A stretch of DNA of 64,000 bases from Eubacterium sp. (GCA_015655975.1 DVEP01000044.1:62001-126000); one strand, 5' to 3'. Shown: positions 7,708-17,126, counted from the first letter of the stretch. The notes: generated by a model from the letters alone, not told the origin. Numbers and translations are program-made.

Positions 7708-8439
7708 ATGCTCGAACTGCGTGATGTTGAGTTTAAAGTCGAAGCGTCCGACGGCAGCGAACTTGAAATTATAGATAAAATAAATTTAAAAATAGAAGAC
7801 GGTAAATTTGTTGTCATTACAGGTCCTAACGGAGGCGGTAAATCTACGCTTGCAAAATTGATTATGGGTATTGAAAAACAGACTGCAGGTCAAATTTTGC
7901 TTGACGGACGCGACATATCGGACTTGTCAATAAATGAAAGGTCAAAGTTGGGCTTGGGCTATGCTTTTCAAACCCCTCCGAGATTTAAGGGACTTACAGT
8001 CAGAAAACTTTTGAGTTTGGCAAGCGGAAAAGAACTGCCTGCCGACGAATGCTCGGCATATCTCACTTCTGTCGGTCTTTGCTCGGCGGACTATCTCAAC
8101 AGAGAGGTTGACGCTTCACTTTCGGGCGGAGAGGTCAAAAGAATAGAAATTGCTACTCTTATGGCAAGAAATTTAGAACTTGCTATTTACGACGAACCTG
8201 AAGCAGGTATTGACCTTTGGAGTTTTGCAAAACTTGTTGAAAGTTTCAAAACCATTTCTAAAAAAAGACACAAAACCGTTTTAATAATTTCTCACCAGGA
8301 AAGAATAATGCAGCTTGCAGATGAAATCATCATTGTTGCAAACGGTAAAATCAGTAAAAAAGGCTCAAAAGACGAGATTTTTCCCGAGTTGCTGAAACAA
8401 CTCGGCGAAGAAAACGGTTGTGCTTTCAGAAAGGAGTAA
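7708..8439 (+). CDS. sufC: SufC-type ABC ATPase for Fe-S cluster assembly
   Basis: A 243-residue ABC ATPase without membrane segments. It has Walker A GPNGGGKST (about 40-48), the Q-loop YAFQTPPRF typical of SufC, signature LSGGEVKR (about 146-153), Walker B LAIYDEPEAGID and the switch histidine in IISHQ. SufC drives the SufB/SufD scaffold on which Fe-S clusters are built. It is followed directly by one SufB-like gene and no sufD, sufS or sufU, so this is the two-gene (SmsC-SmsB) layout known from archaea and anaerobic bacteria. Confidence 0.93.
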   Translation: MLELRDVEFKVEASDGSELEIIDKINLKIEDGKFVVITGPNGGGKSTLAKLIMGIEKQTAGQILLDGRDISDLSINERSKLGLGYAFQTPPRFKGLTVRKLLSLASGKELPADECSAYLTSVGLCSADYLNREVDASLSGGEVKRIEIATLMARNLELAIYDEPEAGIDLWSFAKLVESFKTISKKRHKTVLIISHQERIMQLADEIIIVANGKISKKGSKDEIFPELLKQLGEENGCAFRKE

Positions 8440-8446
8440 TTTGAGT

Positions 8447-9364
8447 ATGGAAAAAATAGACGCAGATTTATTGCAAACGATTGCAGATATTCATAAAATT
8501 CCGGAAGGCGCTTATAATATACGAAAAAACGGCGAATCGTACGGCAGAAGAAGCAGTGCTAATATAGAAATTGTTTCAAAAGAGGACAAGCCGGGTATAG
8601 ATATCATAATTAAACCAAACACGAAGAATGAAAGTGTTCACATTCCCGTAATTTTGACGGAATCGGGACTCAACGAAGTCGTATATAATGATTTTTATGT
8701 AGGAGAGGGTGCAGATGTTGTCATTGTGGCAGGCTGCGGAATTCACAACTGCGGAAATCAAAAAAGCGAACATGACGGTGTTCATACATTTCATATCGGG
8801 AAAAACGCACGCGTAAAGTATATTGAAAAGCACTACGGCGAGGGTGAAGGTACGGGCGAAAATGTTTTAAACCCGACTACTGAGGTGTATCTTGATGAAA
8901 ATGCTTTTGCAGAAATGGAAATGGTACAGATTAAAGGTGTAGATTCTGCTAAAAGAGACACCGACGCTTACCTTTCAAAAGGCGCAAAACTTGTCATCAC
9001 AGAGCGCTTAATGACTCACGGAGAACAGTTTGCCGAGAGCAATGTGAACATATCTTTAGACGGAGAAAATGCGTCTGCACAAGTTGTTTCAAGAAGCGTA
9101 GGCAAAGATGACTCTATACAGATTTTCCATCCGAAAGTTATCGGAAATGCACCTTGCAGAGCTCATGTGCAGTGCGATTCTATAATTATGGACAATTCAA
9201 AAATATCGTCAATTCCTGAAATAGACGCTAAAAATTCAGACGCTCAATTAATTCACGAGGCTGCAATCGGAAAAATCAACAACGACCAACTTTTAAAACT
9301 TATGACTTTCGGTTTGACGGAAGAAGAAGCAGAAGAAGTTATAGTTAAAGGATTTTTAAAGTAA
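8447..9364 (+). CDS. sufB: SufB/SufD-like scaffold protein (minimal SUF, SmsB-like)
   Basis: A 305-residue SufB/SufD-fold protein, much shorter than the ~470-residue SufB of the full pathway. It keeps the beta-helix core and the C-terminal block (PEIDAKNSDAQLIHEAAIGKINNDQLLKLMTFGLTEEEA split across about 255-295), where conserved acidic and histidine residues bind the cluster and SufC. A cysteine pair occurs in AGCGIHNCG. The start at 8447 is set by AAGGAG ten bases upstream inside the end of sufC. A sulfur donor must be encoded elsewhere, or sulfide may be used directly as proposed for SmsCB. Confidence 0.88.
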   Translation: MEKIDADLLQTIADIHKIPEGAYNIRKNGESYGRRSSANIEIVSKEDKPGIDIIIKPNTKNESVHIPVILTESGLNEVVYNDFYVGEGADVVIVAGCGIHNCGNQKSEHDGVHTFHIGKNARVKYIEKHYGEGEGTGENVLNPTTEVYLDENAFAEMEMVQIKGVDSAKRDTDAYLSKGAKLVITERLMTHGEQFAESNVNISLDGENASAQVVSRSVGKDDSIQIFHPKVIGNAPCRAHVQCDSIIMDNSKISSIPEIDAKNSDAQLIHEAAIGKINNDQLLKLMTFGLTEEEAEEVIVKGFLK

Positions 9365-9373
9365 ATATATATT

Positions 9374-9432
9374 AAAAACGCCTAAACGGCACTTTTGTTG
9401 AATACTTCACAGAGTGTTGTTGGGCGTTTTTT
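9374..9432 (+). terminator. Terminator after the sufCB operon
   Basis: AAAAACGCC (9374-9382) pairs with GGCGTTTTT, and an inner stem (about 9384-9393 with 9411-9420, with G-U pairs) extends it. A T-run follows. Confidence 0.8.
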
Positions 9433-9509
9433 GTTGTGTGTATTTTAAAGACACAAATGTTAAAAAAGTTTAAAAGATTTGCGTTTTGTGTTAAATATTG
9501 TGAAGATTG

Positions 9510-9538
9510 TTGATATAGACTTTTCTTTATGATATTAT
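9510..9538 (+). promoter_or_regulatory. Promoter of the HAD hydrolase gene
   Basis: TTGATA at 9510-9515, 17-base spacer, TATTAT at 9533-9538, 39 bases before the start codon. Confidence 0.65.
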
Positions 9539-9577
9539 ACTAAACAGGGACTTTATTTTTATTCAGAGGTGGAATTT

Positions 9578-10417
9578 ATGTCGATTGAATTAATTGTAAC
9601 CGACCTTGACGGAACATTGATGGCTCCCGACCATACAACAGTAACTCAAAGAACAAGAACAGCATTGCAAAAAGCACACGACAAAGGTGTGAAAACAGCT
9701 ATTGCAACAGGCAGAACAATATCTTTGATTGGTATGGTTACAAAGCAGGTTGACTTCATAGACTATGTGATATACTCAAACGGTGCGGCAGTTTATGACA
9801 GAGTGAACAAAAAACTTATTTATACTTCATTTTTTGATACAGACAACGCCGTTGAACTTGCCCGTTTTCTTGACAGCGAGCCTGTATTCTATGAAATTTA
9901 TGCAAACGGCTGGTCGTATATCAAAAAAGATAAAGTATCACTTTTTGATATGGGAAATTTGCCGAAAGATTTTATTGACGAAATCACAAAAAATACTGTT
10001 TTTACGGATGATATGTGTGAAATTATTGAAAAATCAGATGTTGAAAAGTTCAATATTTCCTCTATGGCGCCTGAAAGGGCAGAGTACATAACAGAAAAAC
10101 TTGTGTCGTTTAAGGATACGGAGTGGACATCAAGTCTGCCGGGTTCAAAAGTTCAAAATCAAATGGAAATTATGAAAAAAGGCGTGAATAAAGGTACGGC
10201 TGTAAAAGGTATGTGCAGTGTTTTGGGTATTTCTCCCGAAAATGTTATGGCCTTCGGCGACGCTCAAAACGATTGCAGTATGCTGGAACTTGCAGGATAT
10301 TCTTTTGCTATGGGCAATGCTTGTGAGGAGTGCAGAAAAACAGCCAAGTATTTGACCGATACAAATGCAAACGACGGTTTGGCAAAAGCGGTTGAAGAAT
10401 ATGTTTTGAATATATGA
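9578..10417 (+). CDS. Cof-type HAD-superfamily phosphatase
   Basis: A 279-residue Cof/YidA-type HAD hydrolase, cytoplasmic, likely to dephosphorylate sugar phosphates or other small phosphoesters. Motif I is VTDLDGTLM with the nucleophile and acid/base aspartates, motif II is ATGR, the type IIB cap lies at about 85-190, and motif IV is AFGDAQNDCSML. The ATG at 9578 follows GAGGTGG. It has its own promoter and stands as a single gene before the fucosidase. Substrate cannot be deduced. Confidence 0.9.
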   Translation: MSIELIVTDLDGTLMAPDHTTVTQRTRTALQKAHDKGVKTAIATGRTISLIGMVTKQVDFIDYVIYSNGAAVYDRVNKKLIYTSFFDTDNAVELARFLDSEPVFYEIYANGWSYIKKDKVSLFDMGNLPKDFIDEITKNTVFTDDMCEIIEKSDVEKFNISSMAPERAEYITEKLVSFKDTEWTSSLPGSKVQNQMEIMKKGVNKGTAVKGMCSVLGISPENVMAFGDAQNDCSMLELAGYSFAMGNACEECRKTAKYLTDTNANDGLAKAVEEYVLNI

Positions 10418-10541
10418 CGATTGAATAATCGTTAGTTGTACGGAATAACAATATATTCAGTGCAGTATAAATTCATATTATATAATTACATTAATATTGA
10501 TTATTAGTGGCTAAATACATTATTTGCAGAGGAGATTTTAT

Positions 10542-11873
10542 ATGGGTGATGTTGAAAGATATATCAGTATAAAACCGAGTGAAAGGCAAATTGAACACTC
10601 TAAAAACCCTTTCTATGTATTTATTCATTTCGGAATGAATACAATGACACAAAGGGAGTGGGGAACAGGTTACGAGTCTGAACAAGATTTTACTTTAAGA
10701 GAAAAAGTCGATTCTGACGGCTGGGCAAAGGCTGTAAAGAAATCGGGCGCAGGCGGAATTATTTTGACTTGTAAACACCACGACGGTTTTTGTCTTTTCC
10801 CGTCAAAATATACAGAACATTCAATTAAAAACAGTCCGTACAGAGACGGAAAGGGCGATATTGTAAAAGAGGTTTCCGATTCGTGCAAAAAGTACGGTTT
10901 GAAATTCGGCGTGTATCTTTCGCCGTGGGATATAGCAGACGACAGATACGGTACAGACGCATATAACGACTATTTTTGCAATCAACTGACTGAGTTGCTG
11001 ACAAATTACGGCGATATTTTTGAAGTTTGGTTTGACGGTGCAAAAGGTAAAGACGCAGTCGATTTTGATTATGACTGGGAAAGATACTATGAACTTATAA
11101 GAAAACTTCAGCCTATGGCAAATATTGCTGTTTGCGGTCCCGATATCAGATGGGTCGGAAACGAGGGCGGAAAAACAAGAAAAAGTGAGTTCAGCGTTGT
11201 GCCGGCTTATTTGTGCGACAAGGAAAAGATTTCCGAATCGTCTCAAAATGATGCAAATCAAACAAATAAAATGAAAAAATTAACTTCTGAATCAGAGGAC
11301 TTGGGGAGCAGGGCTGTTCTTGATGAATGCGAAGAACTTGTCTGGTATCCTGCCGAAGTAGATGTTTCCATAAGTAAAACATGGTTTTACAACAAAAATA
11401 CAGACAGAACTCTTAAATCTGTAAATAAACTTATGAAAATATACAACACAAGCGTCGGTTCGAACTGCTATTTGCTTTTAAATGTTCCTCCGAACAAAGA
11501 TGGAAAATTCAGCGAAAAAGAAGTTAAACTTCTCGAAAAGTTCGGTGAAAAAATCAAAAAACAGACACAAAATCAAGTCATTAAAAAGAAAAATCCCAAA
11601 TTCAAAGACAATGAATTTGTTGCAAACTTTAAACAAAAAAGAAAGTTCAGAACAGTTATTCTGAAAGAAAATATTTTGAACAGCCAGAGAGTTGAGTCTT
11701 TTGAACTCTACGCCGTAAACGGCAAAAGAGAAAGAAAAATCTATTCATCTACTATCATAGGTATGAATAAGATTTGCAGACTGAAGTTTCCCTGCAAAGC
11801 GGATGCTTTGAAAGTGAAAATCACTTCTTGTCGCTCAACTCCGTCAATTTCTCTTTTAAGTGTTTATGAATGA
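10542..11873 (+). CDS. GH29 alpha-L-fucosidase, cytoplasmic
   Basis: A 443-residue glycoside hydrolase family 29 enzyme. It shows FVHFG-like FIHFGMNT, the substrate block ILTCKHHDGFCLFPS, DIVKEV, GVYLSPWD and the nucleophile aspartate in EVWFDGA (D165). There is no signal peptide or sorting signal, so it should act on fucosides imported into the cell. The C-terminal ~130 residues form a small beta-rich appendage. The start at 10542 follows GAGGAG. No transporter or fucose pathway gene adjoins it. Confidence 0.9.
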   Translation: MGDVERYISIKPSERQIEHSKNPFYVFIHFGMNTMTQREWGTGYESEQDFTLREKVDSDGWAKAVKKSGAGGIILTCKHHDGFCLFPSKYTEHSIKNSPYRDGKGDIVKEVSDSCKKYGLKFGVYLSPWDIADDRYGTDAYNDYFCNQLTELLTNYGDIFEVWFDGAKGKDAVDFDYDWERYYELIRKLQPMANIAVCGPDIRWVGNEGGKTRKSEFSVVPAYLCDKEKISESSQNDANQTNKMKKLTSESEDLGSRAVLDECEELVWYPAEVDVSISKTWFYNKNTDRTLKSVNKLMKIYNTSVGSNCYLLLNVPPNKDGKFSEKEVKLLEKFGEKIKKQTQNQVIKKKNPKFKDNEFVANFKQKRKFRTVILKENILNSQRVESFELYAVNGKRERKIYSSTIIGMNKICRLKFPCKADALKVKITSCRSTPSISLLSVYE

Positions 11874-11982
11874 TAAAAAATAAACAAAGAAATAGTTTGT
11901 GTAAACTGTATTTTTGTGCAAATGCATAAAATACTGTGGCTATTTTTGTCATTCTTCACAAGTAAAAACTGTATGGTGTCTG

Positions 11983-12011
11983 TTGACGGCATATAGTTAA
12001 TATGATATAAT
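11983..12011 (+). promoter_or_regulatory. Strong promoter of the SCP2/aminotransferase/transketolase operon
   Basis: TTGACG at 11983-11988, 17-base spacer, perfect TATAAT at 12006-12011. The leader is short and the first ribosome binding site is a run of G residues at 12034-12039. Confidence 0.8.
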
Positions 12012-12046
12012 TTATATAAAGTTTATAATTACAGGGGGGTTTTACC

Positions 12047-12811
12047 TTGAAAGAAGCAAAAGCTATGGCCTATATAAACGCTTACGGCGTTCTCGGCACA
12101 TTAGAAAACCTTTGCCAAATCGATGATGAGGCAAAAGCAATTCTCAAGACTCTTAAAAAACCCGTTTCACTTTGTTTTGAAGTAACGGACGGTCCTTGTG
12201 TAACATATCACTTTACACAAAGCGGTTGTAAGATGGAAGAGGGAAGCGCTAATTGTAACTGCAAAATGCATTTCGCATCTCCTGAAAAATTCAACGATTT
12301 AATTGATAATGCGAAACCGGGTATTCCCGTAAAAGGCATTCCGACAGTTCTTTCTTTCCTTTTAGGTCCGTTCACAAAACTTACTGACAGGCTTACAAAA
12401 CTTCTTAGACCAAGTGAACAAGACCTCAAGAACAGAGCGTTTTTCGAGGAAAGCACAATTCTCACTTTCTATACTATAGGCGGTGCGATTTCGGCTTTGG
12501 CAAATACGGACAGCATCTCAATGCAAAGCGCTTCATATACTGTTGACGGTAAAGTTCAAATGGGTATCAAAGATGTTTGCTATGCAACTATAGATGTTAA
12601 AAATCATAAGTTCACAACAATTAAATCTAACTGCGACAATCCGAGAGCTGTTATGGAATTTGCTACTATTGACCTTGCTTACGGCTTGTTTACTGGTACG
12701 GCAAGTACAATTTCAGAACTCTGCCACGGCAATATCTATATGGCAGGTATGATTTCAATGGTAGATAACATTAACCGTATTCTTAGCAGAGTTGCGGTTT
12801 ATCTCGGTTAA
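12047..12811 (+). CDS. SCP2-like lipid-carrier domain protein (first copy)
   Basis: A 254-residue soluble protein with the look of the SCP2 sterol-carrier fold: CFEVTDGPCVTYHFTQSG and CKMHFASPEKFNDLIDNA resemble the substrate-cavity strands. The hydrophobic middle (LSFLLGPFTKLTDRLTKLL) may line a lipid cavity. The best start is the TTG at 12047, seven bases after an extended G-rich site. It opens a compact operon with an aminotransferase and a split transketolase, and a distant homologue closes that operon. Binding of a lipid or acyl intermediate is inferred; the ligand is not known. Confidence 0.6.
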   Translation: MKEAKAMAYINAYGVLGTLENLCQIDDEAKAILKTLKKPVSLCFEVTDGPCVTYHFTQSGCKMEEGSANCNCKMHFASPEKFNDLIDNAKPGIPVKGIPTVLSFLLGPFTKLTDRLTKLLRPSEQDLKNRAFFEESTILTFYTIGGAISALANTDSISMQSASYTVDGKVQMGIKDVCYATIDVKNHKFTTIKSNCDNPRAVMEFATIDLAYGLFTGTASTISELCHGNIYMAGMISMVDNINRILSRVAVYLG

Positions 12812-12819
12812 GGGGGACT

Positions 12820-14112
12820 ATGAAAATGAGTAAATTTCCTGAATATAAACACGAAAAAAGCAGTGAATGGTTCAACAGAGCGCTTGATGTAATTCCGTCA
12901 GGCGTTTACGGACACCTTGGACCGTCTGAGGGCTTGTTCCTTCCTATCACAAAGTGGCCTTTGATGAGCGACCATGCAAAAGGTACATATTTTTGGGATG
13001 TTGACGGAAACAAGTATCTTGACTTTATGTGTGCGTACGGTCCGAATATTCTCGGATACTGCGACGACGATGTTGACGCCGCTGCTATGGAGCAGCTTAA
13101 AAAAGGCAACTGCACAACTTCTCCGTCATACAAAATGGTAGAGTGTGCAGAACTTCTTGTAGATACAGTTGCAATGGCTGATTGGGCTTTCTTTATGAAA
13201 AACGGTTCAGACGCAACTACTTTTGCCGTAATGTGCGCTCGTGCTCATACAGGCAAAAAGAAAATGATTTTCCTTAAAGGATACTATCACGGCGACTTCC
13301 AGTGGGCTCAAAAAGCAGACTATCCGGGTATTCTTCCTGAAGAAGTTGCAAACAATGTTGTAATTCCTTGGTTTGATATGGACGCTCTCAGAGAGGCTTA
13401 TGACGCTTGCGGCGGAGATGTTGCAGGTATCATTGCTCAACCGTACGACCACGGTAACTTCAAAGATAATGAGTGCGCTACAAAAGAATATTGGCAGCAA
13501 GTTCGTAAATTCTGCGACGAGCACGGTATGGTACTTGCTTTTGACGATGTTCGTGCGGGCTTCAGACTTGACCTTGCAGGCTCCGACCACTATTACGGTA
13601 TCAAAGCAGACTTGATTTGCTTCTGTAAAGCACTTGCAAACGGCTACAATATGTCTGCCGTATGTGGTCAGGAACATATGAAAGCAACTGCTTCAAGCGT
13701 TGTTTACACAGGTTCGTATTGGATGAGTGCAGAGCCGTTTGCGGCTTGTATCGCTTGTATCAATAAAATGAAAAAACTCGATGTTCCGAAAATGTTCAGA
13801 GAATCGGGAACAAAACTTACTCAAGGTCTTAAAAAAGCAGGCGCAGAGCACGGCTTCAACCTTGTTGTTTCGGGCGAGCCCGCATTGTTCTATCTCAGAG
13901 TTGCAAACGACGACAGTTTAATGCTTCATCAAGAGTGGGTTGCAGAGTGCGTTTCAAGAGGTCTTTTCCTCACATCTCACCACAACCACTTTATGAATGC
14001 GTCTGTTACAGACGACGATATTAAACTTGCAATTGACATTGCCGAAGACGCTTTCGGCGTTGTTGCCGCAAACCATCCTGAAATGGACTGGACACCGATT
14101 AAACTTGACTGA
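12820..14112 (+). CDS. Class-III PLP aminotransferase (glutamate-1-semialdehyde aminomutase-like)
   Basis: A 430-residue class-III aminotransferase. It has FWDVDGNKYLDFMCAYGPNILG at the N-terminal side (split here as FWDVDGNKYLDF and the CAYGP loop), GSDATTFAVMCARA, KGYYHGDFQW, the cofactor aspartate region LAFDDVRAGFR and the PLP lysine in CFCKALANGY (K270). GSA aminomutase itself is unlikely: no heme genes are nearby and the partners are a transketolase pair and lipid-carrier proteins. It may aminate a sugar-derived or long-chain ketone or aldehyde. A second ATG six bases downstream (12826) is better spaced from AGGGGG and may be the true start. Confidence 0.85.
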   Translation: MKMSKFPEYKHEKSSEWFNRALDVIPSGVYGHLGPSEGLFLPITKWPLMSDHAKGTYFWDVDGNKYLDFMCAYGPNILGYCDDDVDAAAMEQLKKGNCTTSPSYKMVECAELLVDTVAMADWAFFMKNGSDATTFAVMCARAHTGKKKMIFLKGYYHGDFQWAQKADYPGILPEEVANNVVIPWFDMDALREAYDACGGDVAGIIAQPYDHGNFKDNECATKEYWQQVRKFCDEHGMVLAFDDVRAGFRLDLAGSDHYYGIKADLICFCKALANGYNMSAVCGQEHMKATASSVVYTGSYWMSAEPFAACIACINKMKKLDVPKMFRESGTKLTQGLKKAGAEHGFNLVVSGEPALFYLRVANDDSLMLHQEWVAECVSRGLFLTSHHNHFMNASVTDDDIKLAIDIAEDAFGVVAANHPEMDWTPIKLD

Positions 14113-14155
14113 CAGTTCGGTTAAAATTTTAAATACAGAATTATAAATGAAATTT

Positions 14156-14186
14156 ACGGCGGCTTCCCGCCGCCGTTTATATTAAT
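14156..14186 (+). terminator. Intra-operon hairpin before the transketolase genes
   Basis: A perfect 8-bp GC-rich stem (14156-14163 with 14169-14176, loop TTCCC) is followed only by TTATATTAAT. It is a weak terminator at best and may lower expression or protect mRNA ends between the aminotransferase and transketolase. Confidence 0.4.
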
Positions 14187-14206
14187 AAAAATCAGGGGGA
14201 AAACAA

Positions 14207-15103
14207 ATGCCTAGAAAAGAATTGAAGCCTTTTGACAAAGAAGAATGGCTTCGCCTTGAAAAAAAGGCTGACGAATTGAGAAGACTTACTGTTGAAACAA
14301 CAGTTTGGGGCGGCAGCGGCCATATCGGTGGCGCTATGAGTTCTATGGACTTTCTCACAACACTTTATTACAGATTTCTTAACATTGATGTTAACGAACC
14401 TCAAAAAGAAGACAGAGACCGTTTCATTCTCTCAAAAGGTCATGTTGCAGTAGGATATGCTCCGCTTATCTGCGACTATGGTTTTATGGATATTGAGGGA
14501 CTTAAAAACTTCAACCTTACAGGTTCAAAGTTCGGTATGCACCTTGACTGTAACAAAATTACAGGTGTAGATGCTTCTTCGGGTTCTCTCGGTCACGGTA
14601 TGAGCCTTGCAGCAGGTATGGCTCTCGCAGGCAGAGTTAAAGGTCAGCAATATATGAACTTCGTTCTCACAGGTGACGGTGAACTTAACGAAGGTTCAAA
14701 CTGGGAAGCTGCTATGACAATAGCACAGTTTAAACTGACAAACACAGTTGTTGCAGTTGACGCCAATAAATGTATGATTGACGGCAGAGTTGACGACGAA
14801 ATGAAAGTTGAGCCTATCGACAAGAAATTTGAATCGTTCGGATTTAAAGTTATTCGTGTTGACGGACATAATATCAAAGAAATCAACGACGCTATCCAGA
14901 TTACTATCGACAACTATTACAACGGCGGCGAAGTTCCTTACTGCATCGTTCTCGATACATACAAAGGTGCAGGCATTGACTTTATGCAGGACGACTATCA
15001 TTGGCACTACGGCGCTCTCAACGACGAACGCTATAAGGCTTGCTTAGACAGTCTTGACAGATACTACAAAGAACGCGTAGCACGCGTAGAAAAGGAGGCG
15101 TAA
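14207..15103 (+). CDS. Transketolase-like protein, N-terminal (thiamine diphosphate) subunit
   Basis: A 298-residue first half of a split transketolase. It carries the TPP/Mg segment LTGDGELNEGSNWEAA, GHIGGAMSSMDFL, RDRFILSKGHVAVGYAPL and SGSLGHGMSLAAGMALA. The second half is the next gene, four bases on, so they form one alpha2beta2-type enzyme. Split transketolases are common in Clostridia, but here they are locked between an aminotransferase and SCP2-like genes rather than in a pentose phosphate cluster. The donor could be an amino sugar or an alpha-keto acid. Confidence 0.9.
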   Translation: MPRKELKPFDKEEWLRLEKKADELRRLTVETTVWGGSGHIGGAMSSMDFLTTLYYRFLNIDVNEPQKEDRDRFILSKGHVAVGYAPLICDYGFMDIEGLKNFNLTGSKFGMHLDCNKITGVDASSGSLGHGMSLAAGMALAGRVKGQQYMNFVLTGDGELNEGSNWEAAMTIAQFKLTNTVVAVDANKCMIDGRVDDEMKVEPIDKKFESFGFKVIRVDGHNIKEINDAIQITIDNYYNGGEVPYCIVLDTYKGAGIDFMQDDYHWHYGALNDERYKACLDSLDRYYKERVARVEKEA

Positions 15104-15106
15104 GAG

Positions 15107-16120
15107 ATGGCAGGTTCTTTGACATATACAATGACAGAAACAACAGCTCTTTCCACAGCAGAATATTACGGAAAGGCACTTTGCGAACTCGGTGCAGAGC
15201 ATAAAGATGTTGTAGCTCTTACTGCCGACCTTGCTAAATCTACAAAAATCGGTATGTTCGGAGAAAAATTCCCCGAAAGATTTTTCAATGTAGGTATTGC
15301 TGAACAAAATATGTTCGGTGTTGCCGCAGGTATGGCAAAAAGCGGACTCATTCCTTTCGCTTCAACATTTGCTATTTTTACAGCGGCTCGTTCACTCGAC
15401 CAAATTCATACAGATATTTGCTATATGAATGTTCCCGTTAAGATGATTGCTACACACGCAGGTACATCTTTCGGTCAGGCAGGCTCGACTCACCATTCAA
15501 TTATTGATATGGCTTGCATGCGCGCTCTTCCTCACATGACTGTTATCTGCCCTTGCGACGGTGTTGAAACATATCACGCAGTAAAAGCTGCATACGATAT
15601 TCCGGGTCCTGTTTACATCAGAATTAACAGAGGTTTTGACCAGATTATCTATAAAAATCTTGAAGATTGTACTTTTGAGTACGGCAAAGCAAAATTGATG
15701 CGTGACGGTACAGACATCACAATCATTGCTTGCGGTTCCTGTGTATATCAGGCTCTTCAGGCTGCTCAAATGCTTGAGGCTGACGCAGGTCTTAAAGTAA
15801 GAGTTCTTAATATGCACACAATCAAACCTCTTGACGAAGAGGCTGTTATGTCTGCAATTATGGATACAAGAAGAATCATCACTGTTGAAGACCATAGTGT
15901 TATCGGCGGTCTTGGTGCGGCAGTAGGCGAATTTATCGCTAAAAGCGGTAAGGCTTGTGCTTTCAAGACTCTCGGACATCAAGATGAATTCTCAACAATC
16001 GGTCTTCACGAAGACCTTATGAGCATTGCTGAAATTGATGCTAACGGTATCGTTAAAGCAGTTTCTGAAGTTATGCATAAAGACTTTGAAGCAGATGAAG
16101 ACTGGGATGACGAATTCTAA
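15107..16120 (+). CDS. Transketolase-like protein, C-terminal (pyrimidine/transketolase-C) subunit
   Basis: A 337-residue second half. The pyrimidine-binding domain comes first, with RFFNVGIAEQNMFGVAAGMA containing the glutamate that activates TPP, then FASTFAIFTAARSLDQI and the HAGTSFGQAGSTHHSIIDMACMR loop (conserved His pair). The transketolase C domain follows (VRVLNMHTIKPLDEEAV, TVEDHSVIGGLG). It carries an acidic C-terminal tail (EADEDWDDEF). The AGGAGG-like site lies within the end of the N-terminal subunit gene, as expected for coupled subunits. Confidence 0.9.
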   Translation: MAGSLTYTMTETTALSTAEYYGKALCELGAEHKDVVALTADLAKSTKIGMFGEKFPERFFNVGIAEQNMFGVAAGMAKSGLIPFASTFAIFTAARSLDQIHTDICYMNVPVKMIATHAGTSFGQAGSTHHSIIDMACMRALPHMTVICPCDGVETYHAVKAAYDIPGPVYIRINRGFDQIIYKNLEDCTFEYGKAKLMRDGTDITIIACGSCVYQALQAAQMLEADAGLKVRVLNMHTIKPLDEEAVMSAIMDTRRIITVEDHSVIGGLGAAVGEFIAKSGKACAFKTLGHQDEFSTIGLHEDLMSIAEIDANGIVKAVSEVMHKDFEADEDWDDEF

Positions 16121-16191
16121 ATTTGAATTTGTTTTAACAGTTGCAAAAACAAAGGCGTTTGTTTGTTTTTGCTAATCGGAAAGGAGTCAAT

Positions 16192-16986
16192 ATGGCAACA
16201 AACGAAACAATTTATACTAACAAGGTATTTATGAATGCGGCGCTTCCTTTGCTGAAAACAATAGCAGAGGACTGTCCGGATATTAAAGCTAAATTTACAG
16301 GCGTGAACGCTATTTTTCAGGTTTCGGCAATGAAAAATGCCGAAGAAAAAGAGGCAACTCACTTCATCATTGAAGACGGTGTATGGACTGTAAAATTGGG
16401 CGAATATCTCGGTCAGGACAAAATAGACGCTGAACTTCAATTTTCATCTCTTGAGAAGATGAACGACTTTTTCAAGGGTAAAATGACGGCACTTCCGAAA
16501 TTTAAAGTTAAATCTTTCGGAAAATTCATCAAGTTTATGATGGCACTTCTTAAAATGAGTTCGCTTCTTTCAATTAAAGAAGCACCTGAAGATGAAGCAA
16601 CACAACTTCTTTTGTGTAAACTCTATTTCTATCTTCTTTCATCAGGCATATCTCAGCTTAATAAACTCGGTCATCCCGAAATCAAGGAATGGACTTCAAA
16701 AAGCCCTGACCGTGTTTATTCATGGCGTGTAGAAGGTCATGACGAAGTGTCTGCTTATCTCAGAATAAAAGCCGGTAAATCAAGAGCCGGCAGAGGCGTT
16801 TACAAGCGTTCAAAACCGTTCTTCTGTATGGCGTTTGACACACCGAAATCTGCACTCGGCATACTTCTCGGTACAGCTGATATGTTAGATTTCACAAAGT
16901 CTAAAAAACTTATTATGGAAGGTGCGCCTGAATTCGGCGCTCAAATCGGCGACTATATGATGCTTATCGGCGACCTTGCAAAATAA
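16192..16986 (+). CDS. SCP2-like lipid-carrier domain protein (second copy)
   Basis: A 264-residue soluble protein starting after AAAGGAG. It shares the SCP2-type layout with the protein at 12047: a carrier-like strand region (HFIIEDGVWTVKLGEY, DAELQFSSLEKMNDFFKGK) followed by a hydrophobic helical stretch (KFIKFMMALLKMSSLLSI) and a second beta-rich half. Identity to the first copy is low by eye. It closes the operon before a 332-base gap. Two carrier proteins bracketing the enzymes suggest that the intermediate or product is hydrophobic; this is inference. Confidence 0.55.
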   Translation: MATNETIYTNKVFMNAALPLLKTIAEDCPDIKAKFTGVNAIFQVSAMKNAEEKEATHFIIEDGVWTVKLGEYLGQDKIDAELQFSSLEKMNDFFKGKMTALPKFKVKSFGKFIKFMMALLKMSSLLSIKEAPEDEATQLLLCKLYFYLLSSGISQLNKLGHPEIKEWTSKSPDRVYSWRVEGHDEVSAYLRIKAGKSRAGRGVYKRSKPFFCMAFDTPKSALGILLGTADMLDFTKSKKLIMEGAPEFGAQIGDYMMLIGDLAK

Positions 16987-17126
16987 TTTTATGCAGACGG
17001 TTATTCTGTCTGTATCAGACTGTTGATAAGGCGGCCTGAAACACGCGCAAATTAAATATATTTTATAGTTACTTTTATTATTGAAATTAAACTTTGATAA
17101 AAGTCTAATTACAAATATGCAAAAAG

